Shown here piece by piece: positions 1 through 8,953 of a DNA stretch of 49,583 nucleotides. This DNA comes from Dehalococcoidia bacterium UBA7891 (GTDB lineage: Bacteria > Chloroflexota > Dehalococcoidia > Lucifugimonadales > UBA826): the NCBI GenBank assembly GCA_002500485.1, contig DLRJ01000009.1:1-49583 (forward strand), written 5' to 3'. The position numbers and the translations under genes are program-made. The notes under the pieces are model-generated. The model saw nothing but the letters and a program-made list of their open reading frames with translations. It did not search any database and had not been told where the DNA came from. How positions within the stretch are numbered: the first letter of the stretch is position 1; each line of letters starts with the position of its first letter.

Positions 1-40
1 CCCCCTGGGTTAGATTTCGATCCAACCCAGGGGGTTTTTT
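1..40 (+). terminator. Rho-independent terminator of a gene upstream of the window
   Basis: An 11-bp perfect GC-rich stem (arms 1-11 and 24-34, 12-nt loop) is followed directly by six T residues at 35-40. This is the classic intrinsic terminator layout on the plus strand. The gene it ends lies before the window. It separates that gene from the CoA-transferase starting at 92. Confidence 0.85.
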
Positions 41-91
41 GTTTAAAATGCTTGTCAAACATTTCTTAATTGCGGAGAAATTTAGTAAATT

Positions 92-2380
92 ATGGAAGTA
101 TTCGACGGAATTAATGTTATCGATACCACATCTGGTAAGGCAGGAGCCATTTGCTCAATGTTTTTGAGTGATAATGGAGCTAGAGTTCTGAGGGTGCCTG
201 CAAAACAAAAGATCAACAGGGATCATCCTGAATTTGCCACTTTAGATAGGGGAAAAGAACTCCACGGTTTGGATCTAAATACCCAGTATGAATTGTTTGA
301 GAAACTTGTGCAGAAGAGTGATGTCATAATAGAGGATTTACTCCCCTTAGATACATTGCAAAAAAAGATTGGGTTTCAAACTTTGGGGAAAATAAACTCT
401 AGATTATTACATTGTTCGATCACTCCTTATGGTCAAAAAGGACTTCTAAAGGATCATTCACCGATATCTGATTTAATCAAGGCTAGAACAGGCATTTTAG
501 ATAGCATGCCAGGGTTTGAGGAAGGGTCAACTCATGTCGCCCATCCCATCATAGACGTAGGCGCCGGTCTTTTGGCAGCGTTGGGATTGGCCAGTGGTCT
601 GCTCTATCGTCTCAAGAGTGGGGCTGGCTTGAAGATAAATACGTCATTGATGGCTGCTGGTCTTTTGTATATGCCGAAAGCTATCGGGGATAGAGTTAGA
701 CCGCGACCTGTCAAGGTTACTCCCGTGGGGGGTGGGCCGTTTTACAGTGTTTATGAATGCCAAGATAGTGCGTGGATTCAGCTGGGTTGCATTCACGCAG
801 GGTTCGTAGATATTGCTGCCACTGTTATGGGTATAGCTGAGGTTATGATTAATCCAAGATATGGAGATGGGCGGAACCCGGTGGATGAAGAAGCAAGATC
901 TGAGCTTTTTGACATAGTGAAAAATGTTATGAAAACAAGACCATCTCATGAGTGGGCAGAATTATTTGAATCAGTAGATGTTCCATTTGCTCATGCTGCC
1001 ACCGCAGATGCCGCGATTGAAAATCAACAAGTCGTACATAACCAAATGGTTCAAGAATTAATTGATCCGATTTATGGCCCAATGATTCAACATGGGCTGC
1101 CCATAAAGTTTTCTAATACACCAGGGTCGGTTAAGGGGCCACGTGTGTTGAATTCTACTAGTGGAACTATTCTAAAAACATCCCTACAGACTGGAAACAA
1201 CCTTGAGAACCATTCCGTTGACAAATTACCCTTAAATGGAATCAAAGTGGCTGATATCACTAACGTGATAGCCGGTCCAACAATGGGGCGTCTTCTTGCT
1301 GATTTAGGAGCTGATGTCCTTAAGATAGAACCTCCTTATGGAGATATCTCACGACCATCTAGTGGAAGATATTTTCATGCTTTAAATGCCAACAAAAGAT
1401 CGATATCTATTGATGCCAAAAATGAAGTTGCCCAGGGTGTCCTTCAGAATATTGTCGGGTCATGCGATGTCATGGTTGCGAACCTAAGGCCTGGTGCCAC
1501 CGGCAGAATGGGTTTGGATACTGAGACCTTAAGAAAATTCAATCCAAAAATGATAGAAGTCCACGTGACTGCATTTGGTTGGGATGGCCCTTTTGCGAAG
1601 AGGCCCGGGGTAGATCCTTTGGCCCAGGCTTGGATGGGCCTCCAAGTTGCACAAGGGGGGGAGGGGAATCCACCATCTTTTCTCGCACCTGTTGCTCCCA
1701 CTGATTATACCGCTGGGTGTATGGGTGCCCTAGGGGCAGTTATGGCCCTTTATGCAAAAGAGAAGAATGGGATTGGTCAAGTAGTTAATACTAACTTACT
1801 TAATGCGGGGTGCTTACTTTTGGAAGGTGATTTTTCACGATATAAAAATAAGATACAAAGAAGAATATCCGATAAATCCCAGAATGGGCTTAGTGATTTT
1901 CACAGGTTATATCAAACTAGTGATGGATGGATTTATGTGAGTGCCGAGGATTCAGTATCAGGGGATAGCTTGCTTGATGTAGTGGGATTAACAAATCGTG
2001 ATTGGAATAGTTCTCGGCGGGAACACTCAGAATTAGGTTCTCAGGTCGAAGAGGCCATAAAGCTACATAGCTCTAGATACTGGCTAGAACTGATGCTTTC
2101 CAACGGTATACCATGTGCGGAATCAATAACTGCCTATGAAGCGGGATTCTTTAAAGATGAGCAGGCGATTCGAAACGATATGATATCAAAAAGTGTGCTT
2201 GATGATGGTAGTGAATATGCTTTTTCTTATAACCTCATTCAATTTCCAGATTTGCCTATACCGCAGGTAAAACCGACCCCCCTTTTAGGGGAACATAGCC
2301 TTGAAATTCTTAAGGAATTCCAAATAGATGAGTCTGTGATTGATACTATATTCCAAAACGGATCTTTAGTAACACCGTGA
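92..2380 (+). CDS. Tandem (two-domain) CaiB/BaiF family III CoA-transferase
   Basis: This 762-aa protein carries two complete class III CoA-transferase domains in one chain (about 1-360 and 378-762); family members are usually about 400 aa. Each half has the N-terminal Rossmann-like opening. Domain 1 keeps an Asp at residue 155 (HPIIDVGAG) and domain 2 one at 538 (PTDYTAG), each where the family places the catalytic aspartate that forms the CoA-ester intermediate. Domain 2 is closer to consensus (VIAGPTMGRLLADLGADVLK near residue 392), while domain 1 has diverged in its CoA-binding N-terminus. The family moves CoA between carboxylic acids; the substrate cannot be read from sequence. The ATG at 92 has a GGAG at 74-77, somewhat far upstream. 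The next gene starts 9 bp after the stop, suggesting co-transcription. Family assignment is secure, substrate unknown. Confidence 0.9.
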   Translation: MEVFDGINVIDTTSGKAGAICSMFLSDNGARVLRVPAKQKINRDHPEFATLDRGKELHGLDLNTQYELFEKLVQKSDVIIEDLLPLDTLQKKIGFQTLGKINSRLLHCSITPYGQKGLLKDHSPISDLIKARTGILDSMPGFEEGSTHVAHPIIDVGAGLLAALGLASGLLYRLKSGAGLKINTSLMAAGLLYMPKAIGDRVRPRPVKVTPVGGGPFYSVYECQDSAWIQLGCIHAGFVDIAATVMGIAEVMINPRYGDGRNPVDEEARSELFDIVKNVMKTRPSHEWAELFESVDVPFAHAATADAAIENQQVVHNQMVQELIDPIYGPMIQHGLPIKFSNTPGSVKGPRVLNSTSGTILKTSLQTGNNLENHSVDKLPLNGIKVADITNVIAGPTMGRLLADLGADVLKIEPPYGDISRPSSGRYFHALNANKRSISIDAKNEVAQGVLQNIVGSCDVMVANLRPGATGRMGLDTETLRKFNPKMIEVHVTAFGWDGPFAKRPGVDPLAQAWMGLQVAQGGEGNPPSFLAPVAPTDYTAGCMGALGAVMALYAKEKNGIGQVVNTNLLNAGCLLLEGDFSRYKNKIQRRISDKSQNGLSDFHRLYQTSDGWIYVSAEDSVSGDSLLDVVGLTNRDWNSSRREHSELGSQVEEAIKLHSSRYWLELMLSNGIPCAESITAYEAGFFKDEQAIRNDMISKSVLDDGSEYAFSYNLIQFPDLPIPQVKPTPLLGEHSLEILKEFQIDESVIDTIFQNGSLVTP

Positions 2381-2389
2381 TATAAAGGC

Positions 2390-5176
2390 ATGTATCACAT
2401 CGAGAGATTAAACGAGATCAATGTTCGTCTTTTGTCTATACTGAGCGGTCTCGCTTTTATCTTTGTCAGCGTTAAGCTTTGGGATCATGGGTTTTATTTG
2501 ATATCACTCCCAACCTTCTTCGTTGGGATCATAGCTATTCTAATTAGTGCTAATAAATATGCAATTCCCATTAGTAGAAGAGATAATTGCCCTCGAAGTA
2601 CCGGTGTTAGTTTAGGCAGTAAATCTTCAAAAGTCCTGTGGTTGAAATTAACCGAGAAGGCCGCTGGCTGGTTTTTAGTTATGCTCTCAGCTATTTTATC
2701 GATATCTGGGTTCATGTTATTTGACAGGGCAGCCCATGGAGCTGGCTGGGCCTGCTACATGTTTTCGATGTTGGCTCTATTGGCCGTACCTTTCTTGTTT
2801 AGAGGGTCAGCAGTGCCGGTTTTTAAACCCTTCATAAATTCCAGATTAACCATTCCTGTTTTCACAACCTTTTTAATAACAGGGGTAGTGATTTTGGGGT
2901 TTGTATTACGTGTTTATAACATAAGTGAGTTGCCCGCCGGTCTTTGGTATGACGAGGCAGATAACATAATCAGAGCTGGCCAGATACATGCCTCGCCTTC
3001 AAATACCCCAGTGTTTGTTCCTTCAACCCATCTCCCATCAGCTTTCTTAGTTCCTATCGCGATGTTGCAGGAATTGACAAGTGTGTCCTGGTTGAATGGC
3101 CGACTCATATCGGCTGGGTTTTCTGTAATTCTCATATTGGCTATGTTTTATTTTGCAAAGGATGTATTCGGTGCGTTTTGGGGACTTGGGGGAGCTTTTG
3201 GGATCGCTGTTATGAGATGGAGCCTGAATTGGGGTCGAATTGGGATGCACGGTATAACTGCAGCAGTTTTTTCTGCACTAACAGGATTGTTGCTGTGGAG
3301 ATCCCTAATTAACTGGAGCCCTTTTTGGTTTTTTTGGACTGGGATGGCTCTAGGGGTGGGAATGTGGTTTTATGCGCCGTTTCGGTTGTTTCCGATAGTT
3401 ATTCTGATTGGTGTAGGATTGAGAATATGCTCCGGGTTTCCGGGTTGGAGAAGGCTAGTTGATTGTTTAGTCAGTATGGCCTTGGCGGCAATTATCAGTA
3501 CAGTTCCCCTACTGCAATATTCCTTTAGAAATCCAGAAATATTTTTCAAACGGACTGAAGAAACATTCATACTAAATCATCTTTCAGATGTGAGTTGGTT
3601 CGGAGCGATATGGGGAAATTTTGTGGAACATATATTTATGTTCCACATTTCGGGAGACCCAAATCCGAGGCATAACTTACCTTTTGAGCCTATGTTGGAT
3701 GATGTTACAGGTACATTGTTTATAGCTGGAATAATTCTTATTGTGGCCCAATGGAGACGGCCTCTGTTCCTATTATTTCCTTGCTGGGTTTTTGTAATGT
3801 TGACACCAGGAATATTTTCGGTTCCCTGGGAGTCACCTCAATCGTTGCGATCAATAGGAGTTATACCAGCGGTTCTGATTATAAGCATTGTGCCATTAGT
3901 TCATTTGCTGTGCCTTTTTAACTTAAACCCTAGGGATATTTTTCGTAAAGGAGGTTTGGTTTTTATTATTGTCTTGTTTGGTTTTATAGGCTATTTCAAT
4001 GTGAGTATGTATTTTGGAAAACAAGCATCACACCCTGACGTGTTTGCAGATTTTTCTACCTCCGAGACCTTGATGGCAAAAGAAATGGTTAAACAATCTC
4101 AGAATGGATATACCTTGTATTCATCAAGACAATTTCTTTTTAGTCTCACAGCTTCTGTAGTTTCTGGAAATGTTCATTATGAGCCGTTGTTTGCTCCAAG
4201 GGATTTACCTATTTCTCCCAATCGAGTTCTACATGGGGCGGCAATTTATTTGGAACCCCGCGACGCTGGTATTTATGACCTGTTGGCTGAATACTACCCG
4301 TCTGCCAAATTTAGGGAAATTATGGCTCCTCATGGAGTCGACCCAATTTTGTACGAGGTCCTAATAAATAAGCAGCAGTTAGTTGATAGCCTAGGAGTGG
4401 AGGCTACGTTTAAGAGAGAAGATGTCCTCGTAAAGACAGATAAATTCGATATTTTTTCATACTCGTGGGCTAAAGATTTATCTGGGGTGGCTTTTCCTGT
4501 AGATTTTGTCGTCCAAAGTAATTTACATGTGCGTGAACAGGGACTTTACCAATTCCAAGTGTCCGGTGATGGACAGCTATATATCGATGGTATTTCAATT
4601 CAAGAGAATGGGGATGGTATTAAATTGGGTGTAGGACTACACTCACTACGCCTTAAGGGTATTGCGCATTCTGAGGCAGGTTTTGTGGAGGTGTTATGGG
4701 GTCGGGATGGGAATATAATGGAACCTATACCATCGGCACTACTTTTCTTAGGTGATAGATCTCCGACGGGATTGGCTGCAGTGTTTTATCAGGAATCTCA
4801 ACCCGTTGTTTCACATGTGGGACTCACTGCTGATACCTTTTACTATGCACCGCCAATTGAAGGTCCGTATGAGGCAGTATGGGCAGGATTTGTGGAAATT
4901 CCAATATCTGGAGAATACACATTTTCCTTAACAAGCAACAGTGCTATGAAACTGATTGTGAATGATGTTTTGCTTGCTGAGACTGCTTGGGATAGTGAAT
5001 TCGCTCGATCAGGAGAAATAAGTATCCACGGCGGGAAAACCAGTATTGAACTGCGGAGCCTACCATCGACACGTTCACCTCAATTCAAAATATTTTGGCA
5101 GATGAAGGGAAATGATGAGGATGTGATTCCTGTTAGTCTAATTAAGCCCGATCCAGAATTCATGAGAATCCCATAG
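2390..5176 (+). CDS. GT-C fold membrane glycosyltransferase-like protein with C-terminal PA14-like domains
   Basis: This 928-aa protein is mostly polytopic membrane in its first ~570 residues. After TM segments near residues 10-60, 90-150 and 160-180 comes GLWYDEADN with Asp188-Glu189, the acidic pair placed after the early TM helix in ArnT/PMT (GT39/GT83) lipid-linked sugar transferases. Many aromatic-rich TM helices follow. The last ~250 residues are extracytoplasmic and contain two beta-rich segments resembling PA14 domains (about 700-780 and 800-920), a fold that often binds carbohydrate. Such a protein may transfer a sugar from a polyprenyl carrier on the outer face of the membrane. It lies 9 bp after the CoA-transferase and 5 bp before the permease. 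An AAGG sits only one base from the ATG, so the start is not well supported. The GT-C assignment is good; the PA14 call is by pattern only. Confidence 0.75.
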   Translation: MYHIERLNEINVRLLSILSGLAFIFVSVKLWDHGFYLISLPTFFVGIIAILISANKYAIPISRRDNCPRSTGVSLGSKSSKVLWLKLTEKAAGWFLVMLSAILSISGFMLFDRAAHGAGWACYMFSMLALLAVPFLFRGSAVPVFKPFINSRLTIPVFTTFLITGVVILGFVLRVYNISELPAGLWYDEADNIIRAGQIHASPSNTPVFVPSTHLPSAFLVPIAMLQELTSVSWLNGRLISAGFSVILILAMFYFAKDVFGAFWGLGGAFGIAVMRWSLNWGRIGMHGITAAVFSALTGLLLWRSLINWSPFWFFWTGMALGVGMWFYAPFRLFPIVILIGVGLRICSGFPGWRRLVDCLVSMALAAIISTVPLLQYSFRNPEIFFKRTEETFILNHLSDVSWFGAIWGNFVEHIFMFHISGDPNPRHNLPFEPMLDDVTGTLFIAGIILIVAQWRRPLFLLFPCWVFVMLTPGIFSVPWESPQSLRSIGVIPAVLIISIVPLVHLLCLFNLNPRDIFRKGGLVFIIVLFGFIGYFNVSMYFGKQASHPDVFADFSTSETLMAKEMVKQSQNGYTLYSSRQFLFSLTASVVSGNVHYEPLFAPRDLPISPNRVLHGAAIYLEPRDAGIYDLLAEYYPSAKFREIMAPHGVDPILYEVLINKQQLVDSLGVEATFKREDVLVKTDKFDIFSYSWAKDLSGVAFPVDFVVQSNLHVREQGLYQFQVSGDGQLYIDGISIQENGDGIKLGVGLHSLRLKGIAHSEAGFVEVLWGRDGNIMEPIPSALLFLGDRSPTGLAAVFYQESQPVVSHVGLTADTFYYAPPIEGPYEAVWAGFVEIPISGEYTFSLTSNSAMKLIVNDVLLAETAWDSEFARSGEISIHGGKTSIELRSLPSTRSPQFKIFWQMKGNDEDVIPVSLIKPDPEFMRIP

Positions 5177-5181
5177 TATAA

Positions 5182-5922
5182 ATGGACTCTTTAGTTGTGG
5201 ACATTCTACTAACGATTTTGGCCATATTTGTGGGCAGCCTCGTTTTAGTGACAGCAGGATTTGGTATAGCTATCGGGTCTTCTCCCATCATGTTACTTAC
5301 GCTGGATCCGAAGTCTACCGTTATCATCATCAATACCGTTTCATTATTGATCTTCGTTTTAATGATTCACCAAAACAGGCGCCATATAAATTATCGGGAA
5401 ATGACGGTCCCAGTTATTTTCGGAATGATGGGAGTTCCTGTTGGGGTATACATTCTTTCCAACTCCAATCCTTCGGCACTGAGAGTTTCAATTGCTCTTT
5501 TAATTATTTTTCTGGGATTTGTTATGGTCTTAAATCCAACTATAGCGGCAATTAGACATAGATATACCTTGTGGGGAGCTGCTTTTTTGGTGAGTGCGAT
5601 GATTACCTCTACTGGGATTGGAGGGCCAATCATGGCCATTGCAGCATTGTCACGAGAATGGGATAGGGAGTCAATTCGAGGTTCCCTGCCATATTATTAT
5701 TTATTTATCGAGACAACAGCGGTCATTGGCTATTTTATAACTGGTATGTTTGATTCGGAACGACTGATACTGACTGGTGTAAGTATTTTTCCTGCCCTCC
5801 TTGGTTTTTTTATTGCTTCTATGCTTGTGAAAAAAATTAATCAGAGCTACTATCGAAGGTTGATCCTAGGTATAGTTATATGTGCGGGTACGGTTATTTT
5901 AGTCAAAGAAGTTTTCGTTTGA
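5182..5922 (+). CDS. TauE/SafE family (DUF81) sulfite/anion exporter-like permease
   Basis: This 246-aa protein is almost entirely hydrophobic with about seven or eight predicted TM helices. It has the two-repeat layout of the TauE/SafE family: an N-terminal repeat with GFGIAIGSSPIML near residue 26, and a second with STGIGGPIMAI near residue 140. Family members export sulfite, sulfoacetate or other small organic anions, but the substrate here cannot be deduced. It starts 5 bp after the GT-C gene stop and ends 22 bp before thrS, so it may be read through into thrS. Length is typical for the family (240-260 aa). Confidence 0.8.
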   Translation: MDSLVVDILLTILAIFVGSLVLVTAGFGIAIGSSPIMLLTLDPKSTVIIINTVSLLIFVLMIHQNRRHINYREMTVPVIFGMMGVPVGVYILSNSNPSALRVSIALLIIFLGFVMVLNPTIAAIRHRYTLWGAAFLVSAMITSTGIGGPIMAIAALSREWDRESIRGSLPYYYLFIETTAVIGYFITGMFDSERLILTGVSIFPALLGFFIASMLVKKINQSYYRRLILGIVICAGTVILVKEVFV

Positions 5923-5944
5923 TGAAATTTGATTAGGTGTATGC

Positions 5945-7681
5945 ATGAATTCTGAAGAACTGAAAAATTTGAGAGAAAAGATTAGGCATTCCACTGCCCA
6001 TGTGATGGCAGATGTTGTTACCCAACTTTATCCTGAGGCAAAACTTGCAATAGGACCTCCCACTGAGGATGGATTCTATTATGACTTCATGGTTGAGACC
6101 CCTTTTACTGATGAAGATCTTAAAAAAATCGAAGTAGCCATGGGAAAAGTCATATCTGAGGATTTACCTTTTATCTATGCCGAATATACTAGAGAGCAGA
6201 TATCGGTTATGAATCAGTCAGAACCTTTCAAATTAGAGGTGATATCGGATATTCCGGAACAAGAGGTAATTAGCACATACAGCCATGGAGAATTCGAAGA
6301 TCTATGTGCTGGTCCCCATGTGGAATCTACGGGTAAAATACCTGCTTTTAAGCTCCTAACTGTCGCCGGAGCCTACTGGAGGGGTGACGAGAATCGTCAG
6401 ATGCTACAACGGATATATGGGACAGCCTTTGAAAGCCAAGATACTTTGGATGAACATCTTTCAAGGCTTGAGGAGGCTCAACGTAGGGATCACAGGACGT
6501 TAGGAAGAGAATTAGATTTATTTTCCATCCACGAGGAAACTGGACCGGGTTTGATAATTTGGCATCCAAAGGGAGCCAGGGTAAGAAGTATTTTTGAAGA
6601 TTTTTGGCGCAAGGAGCACTATAGCAGGGGCTATGACCTTATATATACGCCCAATATTGGGCGGGAAAATTTGTGGCAAACCAGCGGGCATCTAGATTTT
6701 TTTCAAGAAAACATGTTTCCTCCTGCTGAAACAGATGGGCAAAATTACTATTTAAAGCCCATGAACTGCCCTTTCCACATTATGTATTACAAATCATCTT
6801 TGCGTAGTTATCGTGATTTACCGATGAAAATAGGTGAACTAGGTACGGTTTATCGCTATGAAAGAGGAGGTACACTTCATGGAATGCTTCGTGTTAGAGG
6901 ATTTACTCAAGACGATGCACATATATTCTGTACCCCAGATCAGATCGAGACAGAAATAGACGGTGTTTTGGATCTTACATTCGATTTAATGGAAGCCTTT
7001 GGTTTTGATGACTTTACTTTAAATTTGTCCACTAAACCTGATAAAGCAGTAGGGTCAGATGAGCAATGGCAATTGGCAGAAAAATCTCTTATGGAAACCT
7101 TGGATTCTAGGGGGTTAGATTACCAAATTGAAGAGGCTGGAGGAGCTTTCTACGGACCTAAAATTGATGTAAATATTAGAGATGCAATAGGTAGATCCTG
7201 GCAGTGTACTACGGTCCAATTCGATTTTAACTTACCTGAGCGATTCGGATTAACTTATATAGGAGAAGACGGTGGTCCCCACCAGCCTTTTATGGTGCAT
7301 AGAGCGATTTTCGGGTCCTTGGAAAGATTTATGGGAATATTGATCGAACATTACGGTGGAGCTTTTCCTACGTGGCTGGCCCCAACGCAAGTCCAAATCA
7401 TCCCAATTGCTGACAGACATTTTGACTACGCTACTTTTTTGCATAGTGAATTGTCAGAAAGTGGAATAAGGTCCGCCATAGATTCTCGAAGTGAACGAAT
7501 GAATGCTAAGGTTCGAGATGCTCAAATAGCTAAAGTACCATATATGTTCATAGTGGGAGATAGAGAGGTAGAATCGGAAAGCGTTGGTGTAAGGTTGAGA
7601 TCAGGAGAGGACTTAGGGGCCCTTTCTCTGAATGAGATAAAAAAAAGAATTTCTTCTGAGGTGGAGGATAAAATCACCTAA
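5945..7681 (+). CDS. thrS: Threonine--tRNA ligase lacking the TGS domain
   Basis: Charges tRNA-Thr with threonine in the cytoplasm. The protein begins directly with the editing domain: HSTAH at residues 15-19 is the HxxxH motif and CAGPH at 121-125 is its partner. The class II catalytic core follows, with zinc ligands C275 (MNCPFH), H326 (in RGFTQDDAH) and H452 (MVHRAIFGS), then the anticodon-binding domain (about 478-578). At 578 aa it lacks the ~60-residue TGS domain that opens the usual 630-640-aa enzyme. The first in-frame ATG is used and only 22 bp separate it from the permease stop, so no room for a missed TGS domain. A TAGGTG just upstream may serve as the ribosome site. No T-box precedes it. 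Confidence 0.96.
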   Translation: MNSEELKNLREKIRHSTAHVMADVVTQLYPEAKLAIGPPTEDGFYYDFMVETPFTDEDLKKIEVAMGKVISEDLPFIYAEYTREQISVMNQSEPFKLEVISDIPEQEVISTYSHGEFEDLCAGPHVESTGKIPAFKLLTVAGAYWRGDENRQMLQRIYGTAFESQDTLDEHLSRLEEAQRRDHRTLGRELDLFSIHEETGPGLIIWHPKGARVRSIFEDFWRKEHYSRGYDLIYTPNIGRENLWQTSGHLDFFQENMFPPAETDGQNYYLKPMNCPFHIMYYKSSLRSYRDLPMKIGELGTVYRYERGGTLHGMLRVRGFTQDDAHIFCTPDQIETEIDGVLDLTFDLMEAFGFDDFTLNLSTKPDKAVGSDEQWQLAEKSLMETLDSRGLDYQIEEAGGAFYGPKIDVNIRDAIGRSWQCTTVQFDFNLPERFGLTYIGEDGGPHQPFMVHRAIFGSLERFMGILIEHYGGAFPTWLAPTQVQIIPIADRHFDYATFLHSELSESGIRSAIDSRSERMNAKVRDAQIAKVPYMFIVGDREVESESVGVRLRSGEDLGALSLNEIKKRISSEVEDKIT

Positions 7682-7711
7682 AAGATCTGCTACCTAATTT
7701 TGTTGATCGCG

Positions 7712-7768
7712 TACACTGGGTGTGCTATATTCATTGTGGTCCAGTGTATTCACTGGACTATTTATTTT
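7712..7768 (+). promoter_or_regulatory. Putative transcription attenuator in the infC-rpmI-rplT leader
   Basis: An 8-bp perfect hairpin (arms 7739-7746 and 7751-7758, loop TATT) is followed by a T-rich run, 7759-7768, resembling an intrinsic terminator. The left arm can instead pair with an earlier segment: 7712-7719 is exactly complementary to 7741-7748. The two structures are mutually exclusive, the layout of an attenuator. In Bacillus the same operon is attenuated by ribosomal protein L20, so L20 or IF3 feedback is a reasonable guess. The structure is seen; the regulation is inferred. Confidence 0.5.
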
Positions 7769-7786
7769 GTGAAAAGGGGAAGTAAC

Positions 7787-8353
7787 ATACCTAAAAATTA
7801 TCGAGTTAATGATCAAATAACTGCCCAAACTGTGCTGGTTGTTGATAACAAAGGAAATCAACTTGGTGAGTTGACTACTGACAAGGCACTAGAAATGGCG
7901 ACCGAGAAGGGTTTGGATCTTGTGGAGGTAGCACCATCGGCCAATCCCCCAGTTTGTCGATTGTTGAATTATGGGAAATTTAGGTATGAGGCCACTCGTA
8001 AAGAACGTGAAGCCAGAAAAGCCTCCAAAACCAAATCTAATAATTCTGTGCGAGAAGTACGGATGAAGACCCGAATTGGAGACCACGACCGGGAAGCCAA
8101 AACTAGATTAGTGAAAAGACTTCTAACTGAGGGCTCTAAAGTGCGTGTTTCAGTCATGTTTAGAGGACGAGAGGTGCAACATCCTCAAATAGGAATGGCT
8201 TTGCTCAAAAATGTGGCAGAAGATTTACAAGAAGACGCATTGTTGGAAAAAGCACCTTCTTTTGAAGGCAGATTTTTAGCCATGATTTTGGCACCCAGCC
8301 CATCTTTAAAAAAGAATAAAAATAATAGGGAACCAGAAAGTGCCAAAACTTAA
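7787..8353 (+). CDS. infC: Translation initiation factor IF-3, probable AUA start codon
   Basis: IF-3 binds the 30S subunit, blocks premature joining of the 50S and proofreads the initiator codon. The N-terminal domain opens with KNYRVNDQI and contains LVVDNKGNQLGEL; the C-terminal domain has KEVRMKTRIGDHD-like sequence and the VMFRGRE motif. Homology begins at residue 2-3 if translation starts at ATA 7787, which has AGGGGA at 7775-7780 at ideal spacing. An in-frame GTG at 7769 and TTG at 7700 are possible but lack a ribosome site, and the TTG extension would run through the leader hairpin. infC starts at rare AUU-type codons in many bacteria, which IF-3 itself discriminates against, giving autoregulation. 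The product is 188 aa. Its 3' end overlaps rpmI by 14 bp. Confidence 0.93.
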   Translation: MPKNYRVNDQITAQTVLVVDNKGNQLGELTTDKALEMATEKGLDLVEVAPSANPPVCRLLNYGKFRYEATRKEREARKASKTKSNNSVREVRMKTRIGDHDREAKTRLVKRLLTEGSKVRVSVMFRGREVQHPQIGMALLKNVAEDLQEDALLEKAPSFEGRFLAMILAPSPSLKKNKNNREPESAKT

Positions 8354-8540
8354 AACTCATAAAGGTGCCAAGAGGCGTTTCAAAGTCACAGGATCAGGAA
8401 AGTTGATGAGAATGAAAGGTCTAAGAAGTCACCTGCGCAGGAAAAAACCCAAAAGTGTGAAAAGATTGTACTCGGGCACATTGCCTGTTAGCGAATCTGA
8501 TGTACCTCGACTTAAGAAACTGCTTCCGTACAGTAAATAA
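8340..8540 (+). CDS. rpmI: 50S ribosomal protein L35
   Basis: A 66-aa basic protein of the large ribosomal subunit. It has the L35 signature KLKTHKGAKRRFKVTGSGK at the N-terminus and LRRKKPKSVKRL in the middle. It starts at GTG 8340, inside the end of infC, with AGGGA about 9 bp upstream; this overlap suggests translational coupling to infC. Length is typical (64-66 aa). Part of the conserved infC-rpmI-rplT operon. Confidence 0.96.
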   Translation: MPKLKTHKGAKRRFKVTGSGKLMRMKGLRSHLRRKKPKSVKRLYSGTLPVSESDVPRLKKLLPYSK

Positions 8541-8567
8541 TCGTAATTTCAGACAGGAGATCTTTAG

Positions 8568-8930
8568 GTGACTAGAGTTAGAACCGGCACAACGAGACGC
8601 CGTAGACATAAAAAGATATTGAATATGACCAAAGGTCATCAAGGTGTCCGCCATACCCTTTATAGGCGCGCACATGAGTCAATGATACACGCGCTGCAAT
8701 ATTCATATGACCATAGAAAGAAGAAAAAGGGAGATATGCGACGCTTGTGGAATATTAGGATAAACGCAGCCGCCCGGTCGAACGAAATCACATATAGTAA
8801 ATTGATTCATGGACTAAAATTGGCAGGTATCGATATCAATCGTAAAATGTTGGCTGAGATGGCCATCAGTAATCCTGAATCATTCACGGGTGTAGTAGAA
8901 AGCGCCAAAACGGCCCTTGAAGCTGCCTAG
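8568..8930 (+). CDS. rplT: 50S ribosomal protein L20
   Basis: A 120-aa basic protein that binds 23S rRNA early in 50S assembly and, in several bacteria, represses its own operon. The family motifs TRRRHKKIL (about 9-17), RRLWNIRINAAAR and the C-terminal INRKMLAEMAI region are present. It starts at GTG 8568 with CAGGAGA at 8553-8559, a strong ribosome site. All three genes of this operon avoid ATG starts. It ends 23 bp before the convergent sco1. Confidence 0.96.
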   Translation: MTRVRTGTTRRRRHKKILNMTKGHQGVRHTLYRRAHESMIHALQYSYDHRKKKKGDMRRLWNIRINAAARSNEITYSKLIHGLKLAGIDINRKMLAEMAISNPESFTGVVESAKTALEAA

Positions 8931-8953
8931 ATAATTAGTTTGACGACTTTAGC

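Noticed and set aside
7700..7768. N-terminal extension of IF-3 from TTG 7700
   Set aside because: No ribosome site, hydrophobic residues not found in IF-3, and the stretch coincides with the leader hairpin.
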